From an uncultured Muribaculaceae bacterium (GTDB lineage: Bacteria; Bacteroidota; Bacteroidia; Bacteroidales; Muribaculaceae), in the NCBI GenBank assembly GCA_910586895.1, contig CAJUIW010000002.1:132860-196859 (forward strand): DNA of 64,000 bases, read 5' to 3'. This document shows, in pieces, positions 58,884-64,000 of this stretch. Under the pieces are notes generated by a model. It worked only from the letters and a program-made list of their open reading frames with translations. It did no database searches and was not told the origin of the DNA. The translations under genes and the position numbers were made by a program. The stretch's first letter is position 1; each line of letters opens with the position of its first letter.

Positions 58884-59900
58884 TTATTTTAGACGTGAAG
58901 TGATAATACGTTCAGCGGCGCTGATGGAGCTGCCGCGGTAAATCTGCGAGCCGGTGGAGTCGGCTACTATGAAGAAGGGATAGCGGGGCACAGACAGTTT
59001 GGTGAGTGTGCTGCCTGCTATGGAGCCGGGGCCCCAGGCCTGACGCCATGAGGCTGTGTCGCGTGCTGTAGATTGCTTCCATGAAGCTGAATCCGGAGCA
59101 AGTGATACTTCTATCACATCGCAGCGGCGCGGAGTATAGCGCTGACGTAGGCTGCGCATGCGTGAGGTGATGGTGTCGCGGCCTGCCGATTCCGAACTCA
59201 GGAATGCAAGCAGCGACAGGGAATGTCCCCCCGGAGTATAGAAATAAGTGGAATCATTGCGTGTGTAGAAAGTCATAGGCACTACGGCCGTGCCGGCATT
59301 GCGGTTGAGCTGAGTGGCGAGTACGGCGCTGAAATTCTGTACTATGGCTGCCGGGCGAGCGCTTGTGGATATAAGGGTGAGCAGCGAGTCGGCCATCGAT
59401 TCGTAGCCCGGAGTCTGGAATCGTGTGGTCACCAGCGCTGTCGAGGCCATGTCGGAGCGGTTCTTCCCTACAAATTCGGCTATGGCTCTGTTTATGGCAT
59501 CTTGGTTGCCGGAGGTGAGCAGCTCGGCATTTTCCTGTGTCCACTTTGCTAATTTCGATGATGATCGGTTGCCCTTCACTTCCGTGAGCAGCGGAGATTC
59601 AAGCGAGGCTTTGAGCTCGATTTTGTCGCCATTTTCAGCAATTACCGTAGCCAGCGGAGTTCCGTCCGACATCTCTATCAGGCAGAGTGTGGGAGTAGCG
59701 GAATTGCCGCGCATGGCAAACCGTCCCTCTACGGCTGTCTGTGACACACGTTTGATGCCCCCGGCGGCATAGTAAGTCATATTTACGGTCTGCATTCCGG
59801 CGCCTTCAATGACTCCGCCAACTGAGAATGACTCTGATTTGCTGCATGCCGAAAGGATAATAGCTGCAATTATGGTCAAAAAGGAATATATCGTCTTCAT
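58884..59900 (-). CDS. DUF4369-domain lipoprotein
   Basis: This 338-residue protein begins MKTIYSFLTIIAAIILSACSKSE, a lipoprotein signal with lipobox LSAC. A DUF4369 domain (~25-120; SVGGVIEGAGMQTVNMTYYA) is followed by a helical part. A thioredoxin-like end region (~200-338; GGHSLSLLAFLSSESAGRDT) lacks the CxxC motif. Related Bacteroidales proteins are thiol-disulfide-type envelope proteins; without CxxC this one is probably not a redox enzyme. The ATG at 59900 is used; an upstream TTG lies in the promoter. Confidence 0.78.
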   Translation of the reverse strand: MKTIYSFLTIIAAIILSACSKSESFSVGGVIEGAGMQTVNMTYYAAGGIKRVSQTAVEGRFAMRGNSATPTLCLIEMSDGTPLATVIAENGDKIELKASLESPLLTEVKGNRSSSKLAKWTQENAELLTSGNQDAINRAIAEFVGKNRSDMASTALVTTRFQTPGYESMADSLLTLISTSARPAAIVQNFSAVLATQLNRNAGTAVVPMTFYTRNDSTYFYTPGGHSLSLLAFLSSESAGRDTITSRMRSLRQRYTPRRCDVIEVSLAPDSASWKQSTARDTASWRQAWGPGSIAGSTLTKLSVPRYPFFIVADSTGSQIYRGSSISAAERIITSRLK

Positions 59901-59906
59901 ATCAGG

Positions 59907-59937
59907 CAAAGATAATTATTGCCGATGGTTCGGCCAA
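59907..59937 (-). promoter_or_regulatory. Promoter abutting the DUF4369 start
   Basis: On the minus strand, TTG (59937-59935), 20 bases, TATCTTTG (59914-59907). The box ends six bases before the ATG, so the mRNA is leaderless or nearly so. Confidence 0.6.
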
Positions 59938-59950
59938 AAAGAAAAGTTAT

Positions 59951-59958
59951 TATCTTTG
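59951..59958 (+). promoter_or_regulatory. -7 box TATCTTTG of phospholipase A gene
   Basis: TATCTTTG lies nine bases before the phospholipase ATG, divergent to the DUF4369 promoter. Confidence 0.5.
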
Positions 59959-59967
59959 TGGCCAATC

Positions 59968-60816
59968 ATGAACAGATTCATAGCATTTCTTCTAATATTA
60001 TCCATTTCGGCCGGATTTCTGTCCGGGACAGCCTCGGCTCAGATAGTGTCGGACTCGAATGGTACGGTCGATGCCGACAGTGTGCGCCGCGATTTTGACA
60101 AGCAGCCATATTTCGGACTGTACAAGGACAATTACTTCATATTCGGTACCACAATAGGGCAGAAGCCTACTAAGGAGAATTCAAATGTGAAGTTTCAGAT
60201 TTCAATTTCACAGAAGCTTACCCGAAGTGTCCTGCCGTGGAATTCATATCTTTTCCTGTTCTATACGCAGAAGGTGTTCTGGAATATTCTGCAGAACTCG
60301 ATGCCTATGACTGACCTGAATTTCAATCCGGGAATAGGACTGGCTAAGCCGCTCTTCGTCAAAGGTCGCTTCATAGGAAAGCTCAGCCTTATGCTTGAGC
60401 ATGAAAGTAATGGCCGCGATGGGCTGGAATCGCGCTCATGGAATAAAATCAGCGCAGCGGCGAATGTGATGATTGATCCTACGTTTACTGTGCATGGCAA
60501 GTTCTGGATACCTATTGTGGACGGAGCGAATAATAAGGATATTCTTGACTACTGCGGTATCTATCAGGTCGGTATGCAGTATCTTAGCCTCAACAAGCGC
60601 TGGGGCGCATCAGTGATACTGACCAAACGTAGAGGCTGGAAGCTGAATTATAACACCACCGTTGAACTCAGCTACCGTCTGTTCAAGCGCGACAATCAGT
60701 ATCTGTTCCTGCAGTATTATAACGGTTATGGCGAGGGGCTTCTGGACTACAAGCAGTTTCATTCCACCGCCCGTATAGGCATCGTTATCAAGCCCCGTCT
60801 GTTCAGCGACTATTAA
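59968..60816 (+). CDS. pldA: Outer-membrane phospholipase A (OMPLA)
   Basis: This 282-residue protein has a signal peptide (~1-24, ending TASAQ). A 12-strand barrel follows in which the OMPLA active-site motif LEHESNGRDG supplies the His and Ser nucleophile, with the downstream SRSWNKI Asn as third residue. It hydrolyses phospholipids that reach the outer leaflet. The length matches the family. The start at 59968 is fixed by the signal peptide and the promoter box directly before it; a longer frame overlaps the divergent gene. Confidence 0.9.
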   Translation: MNRFIAFLLILSISAGFLSGTASAQIVSDSNGTVDADSVRRDFDKQPYFGLYKDNYFIFGTTIGQKPTKENSNVKFQISISQKLTRSVLPWNSYLFLFYTQKVFWNILQNSMPMTDLNFNPGIGLAKPLFVKGRFIGKLSLMLEHESNGRDGLESRSWNKISAAANVMIDPTFTVHGKFWIPIVDGANNKDILDYCGIYQVGMQYLSLNKRWGASVILTKRRGWKLNYNTTVELSYRLFKRDNQYLFLQYYNGYGEGLLDYKQFHSTARIGIVIKPRLFSDY

Positions 60817-60824
60817 GCCGGGGT

Positions 60825-61202
60825 TTAGAGAGCATTGCGCAGAATCCACCAGAGTGTAATCGCCACGAGCCATATGTATATGGCCTTCGTGGAGTTCATC
60901 GCGGCATAGAATCCTGGATAACGCGTGCGCATGACGGCTGCAGCAGCCATAACGGCAAGAGGCGGTATCGACAGGACAAGCATGGCATTGAAGCGCCATG
61001 CTGCTATGATGTCGGCGTGCAGCAGTGCATGCAGCGCTCTCTGCGAGCCGCATCCGGGGCAGTCAAGCCCGGTCAGGCTCTTGAATATACAGCGTGGGAA
61101 GAAGTGGGTCGAGGGGTCAAAAAAGCCGTATATCAATATTAAAATGACAATGGCGGACAATATCAGTATTGTCCGCCACCGTTTGATGTCAGTAGTCGTC
61201 AT
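60825..61202 (-). CDS. DUF2752 membrane protein
   Basis: This 125-residue protein with three helices carries the DUF2752 motif GLDCPGCGSQRALHALLH (~45-62). Function unknown. The start at 61202 overlaps the upstream GYF/CD225 gene stop as ATGA. Pairing of DUF2752 with CD225-type proteins is frequent in Bacteroidota (family knowledge), suggesting a joint membrane role. Confidence 0.85.
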   Translation of the reverse strand: MTTTDIKRWRTILILSAIVILILIYGFFDPSTHFFPRCIFKSLTGLDCPGCGSQRALHALLHADIIAAWRFNAMLVLSIPPLAVMAAAAVMRTRYPGFYAAMNSTKAIYIWLVAITLWWILRNAL

Positions 61203-61681
61203 CCGGCTATGAGGAAGTAAACTATCTGGAACGGAATGGCTATAAGGCCCAGCACTACTCCGACAAGAATCCATATCAGAGCCTGGTTTGATGCCCGACG
61301 TGCGCCGGCATAGTCACCGCTGTTGTAGCGGGGCTCAACGCGGGTGGATGCTATCAGGGCCACAATGCCGGGTATGAGGCAGCATACAAGGAGCACTACT
61401 ATGCTCCATGCCAGATAGGTAGGAGGCATGGGCGGTAATGTGCGTGCCGGTTGCGGAGCCGGCTGGTATGCCGGGGCTTGATAGCCCCACTGCTGTCCTG
61501 GCGTCTGATAGCCTTGAGGTGGAGTTGCCGGGCAGTTCAGCTCAGGGAGTTCTGACGCGCGTACCCATGCCGGCAGCCCCGTGCGCCACACAGGTGTGTC
61601 GGGAGCAATGTGCATGGCCAGAACCTGCTCGAGCGACATCGGGCCAAGTTTTACGCCATTGTATATTAACCAGTAGTTCAT
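61199..61681 (-). CDS. GYF_2 domain and CD225/dispanin membrane protein
   Basis: This 160-residue protein combines an N-terminal GYF_2 domain (~1-50; NYWLIYNGVKLGPMSLEQVL), a Gln/Pro/Tyr-rich linker (~52-82) and a CD225-like two-helix region (~88-158; LAWSIVVLLVCCLIPGIVAL). GYF domains bind proline-rich peptides; CD225 proteins insert in membranes. Bacterial versions have no defined role. It follows deoC by 25 bases in the same minus-strand run. Confidence 0.85.
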   Translation of the reverse strand: MNYWLIYNGVKLGPMSLEQVLAMHIAPDTPVWRTGLPAWVRASELPELNCPATPPQGYQTPGQQWGYQAPAYQPAPQPARTLPPMPPTYLAWSIVVLLVCCLIPGIVALIASTRVEPRYNSGDYAGARRASNQALIWILVGVVLGLIAIPFQIVYFLIAG

Positions 61682-61706
61682 TTCAGTTATTAAAACAATC
61701 TCTTAA

Positions 61707-62591
61707 TCAGAAAAATTTAACCTCCTCGCCGAGAATATCGGAGAGCAGGTTGTTGGCCAGACGGCTTGCGCCGATGCGGAAATAGCGGTTGTTTAGCCAC
61801 TTTTCGCCAAGTACCTCCTTGACAATGGTGTAGTAGCCGAGTGCCTCATCGGTGGTTGATACGCCTCCGGCAGGCTTGAAGCCTATCATATTGCCGGTCT
61901 GTTCATGATACTCCTTGATGCACTGTGCCATGATGTAAGCGGCCTCAAGTGACGCACCGGGGTATTCCTTGCCTGTGGAGGTCTTGATGAAGTCGGCACC
62001 TGAGTACATGGCCAGGATTGCGGCGGCACGGATGTTTTCAGCTGTGCGGAGAGCTCCGGTTTCAAGTATTACTTTCAGATGGGCGTTGCGGCAGGAATGC
62101 TTTATTTCTGAAATCTCGTCGCACACCTCTTCCCAGTCGCCGTCAAGGAAATTGCCTACGTTAAGAACTATGTCTATCTCATCGGCGCCCCCTTCTACGG
62201 CAAGGGCTGTTTCAGCGACCTTCACTTCGGGGAATGTCTGTGAGGCGGGGAATCCACCTGATACAGCAGCGATGTTGACGCTGCTGACTTCGAGTACGGT
62301 GCGCACTACCTGAGCGAAGCATGGATATACGCAAATCGCTGCAACGTTGGGCAGGTCGCCATGTTCGTTTTCGAAGTCATTGACGCGTTCGGTGAACTTG
62401 GCCACGGACTGGGGCGAATCGGTAGCCTTCAGTGTGGTGAGGTCAATGCAGTTGAACAGCTTTTTGAGTACTTCAGGAGTGCGGTTTTCCTCACGCTTTT
62501 CGTTTATGATACGGGCCACTTCCGCAGCCACGAAGTTGTCGTCGGTTGTTACTTGGCTTTTAGCCACAGTGTCATGATACTTGTCTGCCAT
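61707..62591 (-). CDS. deoC: Deoxyribose-phosphate aldolase
   Basis: This 294-residue class I aldolase splits 2-deoxyribose-5-phosphate into acetaldehyde and glyceraldehyde-3-phosphate. Hallmarks are LDIVLN-like DEIDIVLNVGNFLDGDW, LKVILETGAL and the Schiff-base lysine in ADFIKTSTGKEYPGAS. It is of the longer DeoC type with ~40 extra N-terminal residues. It sits in a minus-strand run dtd-mazG-deoC-GYF/CD225-DUF2752. Confidence 0.95.
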   Translation of the reverse strand: MADKYHDTVAKSQVTTDDNFVAAEVARIINEKREENRTPEVLKKLFNCIDLTTLKATDSPQSVAKFTERVNDFENEHGDLPNVAAICVYPCFAQVVRTVLEVSSVNIAAVSGGFPASQTFPEVKVAETALAVEGGADEIDIVLNVGNFLDGDWEEVCDEISEIKHSCRNAHLKVILETGALRTAENIRAAAILAMYSGADFIKTSTGKEYPGASLEAAYIMAQCIKEYHEQTGNMIGFKPAGGVSTTDEALGYYTIVKEVLGEKWLNNRYFRIGASRLANNLLSDILGEEVKFF

Positions 62592-62625
62592 CGGTATGGA
62601 GTTATGTTCGTTATATCTTAAAATG

Positions 62626-62991
62626 TTAATTGTCAGTGTCTGATAGTTTGGGGTTGTTGCGATGTCTGTCTTTATCCCTAATGGTTTTCTTGGCCAGATT
62701 GTTCATGAAGGCATCGGTCAGATCGATCCCTTCCTGATTGGCTATTGCCGCCACTACCCAGATGATATCGGCCAGTTCGTCGGCTAATTTCGAGGCATCC
62801 TCGCCCGGCTTGAACGATTGGTCGCCATGCTTGCGGGCCATTATGCGGGCCACCTCGCCGGTTTCCTCCGTCAGTATGGCCATGTTGGTAAGCGGAGAGA
62901 AGTAGCGCACACCAATCGTTTTAATCCAGCGGTCAACCGATTCCTGAAGCTGAGCCAGGGTGATTTCCTGATTCTTTGACTTATCCATCAT
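62626..62991 (-). CDS. MazG-like nucleotide pyrophosphohydrolase
   Basis: This 121-residue all-alpha NTP pyrophosphatase has the metal motifs LTEETGEVARIMAR (EExxE-type, ~41) and LADELADIIWVVAAIA (ExxD, ~69). It probably hydrolyses noncanonical or deoxynucleoside triphosphates. Its ATG overlaps the dtd stop (ATGA); a second ATG directly follows. Confidence 0.88.
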   Translation of the reverse strand: MMDKSKNQEITLAQLQESVDRWIKTIGVRYFSPLTNMAILTEETGEVARIMARKHGDQSFKPGEDASKLADELADIIWVVAAIANQEGIDLTDAFMNNLAKKTIRDKDRHRNNPKLSDTDN

Positions 62992-63440
62992 TCGCGTAGC
63001 TTCGAGTCAATGATTATGGTTACAGGGCCGTCGTTGATAAGCTCCACTTTCATGTCGGCGCCGAACACTCCTTTGGCTGTGGTGTGTCCGGTGAGCTGAG
63101 TCAGGCGGTCGCAGTACAGATCGTACAGCGATGTAGCTTCCGGATGTGCGGCTGCGCGGATATAGCTCGGGCGATTGCCTTTGCGTGTCGATGCCGTGAG
63201 GGTAAACTGGCTTACTGCCAGGATACGTCCGTCGGCGGCATTGATGTTCAGGTTCATCACCCCGTTGTCATCATTGAATATGCGCAGTGCGGCGGTTTTG
63301 TCGGCAAGCCATAGGGCATCCGTGTCCGAATCGCCTTTTTCGACCCCGACAAGAACCATCATTCCCGGGCCTATGGATGAATGCTCCACTCCGTCAATGG
63401 TTACTGATGCGCGGCTTACCCGCTGAATAACTATCCGCAT
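62988..63440 (-). CDS. dtd: D-aminoacyl-tRNA deacylase
   Basis: This 150-residue enzyme hydrolyses D-amino acids (and glycine mischarged on tRNA-Ala) from tRNA. The catalytic-site motifs VSQFTLTA (~78) and the cis Gly-Pro motif in INDGPVTIIID (~136) are intact. It is the first gene of the minus-strand run, with a TATTTTTG promoter box 26 bases upstream. Confidence 0.95.
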   Translation of the reverse strand: MRIVIQRVSRASVTIDGVEHSSIGPGMMVLVGVEKGDSDTDALWLADKTAALRIFNDDNGVMNLNINAADGRILAVSQFTLTASTRKGNRPSYIRAAAHPEATSLYDLYCDRLTQLTGHTTAKGVFGADMKVELINDGPVTIIIDSKLRE

Positions 63441-63465
63441 GCTTTTCTCTGAATATGGTTAGACG

Positions 63466-63473
63466 CAAAAATA
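63466..63473 (-). promoter_or_regulatory. -7 box TATTTTTG of the dtd operon
   Basis: The reverse complement of CAAAAATA reads TATTTTTGC, upstream of dtd. Confidence 0.5.
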
Positions 63474-63521
63474 CAAAAAAATCCACATAAAATGTGTAAT
63501 TTTACAACGGATTTAAATATC

Positions 63522-64000
63522 ATGAATATGAAACTGTTGAAAAATTCGTTAATGTTTCTGGCGGTAGCTTCCGCCATTCAGGTATCCGGGGCCAACGCCT
63601 ATGTGGAGCCGCGCGATACAACGCCTGTCGATAAGGAGGCATGGGCACGATTTACAGCCCCTCTTGAGTTTACCTGGGTATCCAAGGACAAGCATTACGG
63701 CCAGTTTGCCGCACCTGATGTGAAGGGCCGTGTGGCTGATACCACCGTCACCGCATGGCGCGGAGAGCGTATCGGGCTTGAGGCTCTTGTGATAGCCGGA
63801 AAGGACAGCGGCCCGCTGCGTGTCAAGATGTCAAATCTGAAGCAGGGCAAGCGTACGGTGAAAGCTCCGGGGAGTTCGGCAGCATTCATGCGCTATGTGC
63901 TGACCACCCATTATAATACCTGCGGTTATCCCAAGCCTGACCTCCCTGCTTATACCAATCCCGATATGATCGATCTTCCTGACGCACAGGTGAGTGTTGA
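63522..64000 (+). CDS. Exported DUF4091/glycoside-hydrolase-like protein, N-terminal part (3' end outside window)
   Basis: The frame is open to the window end, giving 159 residues. A signal peptide (~1-26, LMFLAVASAIQVSGANA) precedes APLEFTWVSKDKHYGQFAAP, TAWRGERIGLEALVIAGKDS and SSAAFMRYVLT. This resembles the beta-sandwich N-terminal region of Bacteroidales DUF4091 proteins, which precede a glycoside-hydrolase-like barrel. The barrel itself is not visible, so the enzyme class cannot be confirmed. Confidence 0.6.
   Translation, partial: MNMKLLKNSLMFLAVASAIQVSGANAYVEPRDTTPVDKEAWARFTAPLEFTWVSKDKHYGQFAAPDVKGRVADTTVTAWRGERIGLEALVIAGKDSGPLRVKMSNLKQGKRTVKAPGSSAAFMRYVLTTHYNTCGYPKPDLPAYTNPDMIDLPDAQVSV

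Overview
The window comes from a Bacteroidota (Bacteroidales) chromosome. Evidence in the sequence: many genes are preceded by the Bacteroidota promoter box TAnnTTTG, in several cases with TTG or TTTG about 19-21 bases upstream. Start codons rarely have strong Shine-Dalgarno sequences. The gene content is typical of gut Bacteroidales (BspA-type leucine-rich repeat protein, exo-muramidase NamZ, sodium/solute symporter, DUF4369 lipoprotein, GH35 galactosidase, Tat phosphoesterase, two-domain MsrAB). A Muribaculaceae-like origin is plausible but cannot be proven from this sequence alone.

Layout. 1-21.6 kb is mostly core metabolism: polyprenyl synthase, namZ-symporter-WYL regulator-trmD-HypE-like run, bioB, a TolC/HlyD/two-permease exporter, lrgAB, gap, mscL, RNase H, a divergent alanine-dehydrogenase-like protein, aroK, pckA and a PduO-type cobalamin adenosyltransferase. 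21.7-31.5 kb is accessory: YaaA, an unknown protein, a RHH/YafQ toxin-antitoxin pair, a DJ-1 protein, a PD-(D/E)XK nuclease behind a long structured leader with a tiny coupled ORF, a BspA-type surface protein, a secreted unknown and aquaporin. Two small paralogous helix-turn-helix proteins (20.4 and 31.5 kb), each behind a strong promoter and a long leader, frame this stretch.

31.9-38.4 kb is the most unusual part: a tightly packed, same-strand run of about thirteen mostly unrecognised genes. It contains a duplicated-domain protein, two MGFFDKL-starting proteins, a PD-(D/E)XK-like protein, a lysine-rich histone-H1-like protein, a TerB-like protein, a membrane protein with a cytoplasmic domain and an outer OmpA domain, three tiny proteins including a Gly/Cys-rich membrane peptide, and finally a voltage-sensor ion channel with an atypical pore sequence and a large new C-terminal domain. 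It looks like an undescribed multi-gene envelope/stress or defence system.

39.5-47.9 kb is a complete type I-C CRISPR-Cas locus (cas3-cas5-cas8c-cas7-cas4-cas1-cas2) with an array of ten 32-bp repeats and a degenerate eleventh whose stem has been replaced by an AT-rich palindrome. 48-64 kb returns to housekeeping and carbohydrate genes: lipoprotein, purN, alkaline phosphatase, AraC regulator with Tat phosphoesterase and GH35, tRNA-Ala with a 0.6-kb DUF4160/DUF2442 islet bounded by copies of the tRNA 3' end, comM, phospholipase A, and a dtd-mazG-deoC-GYF/CD225-DUF2752 run, ending in a partial DUF4091-like gene.
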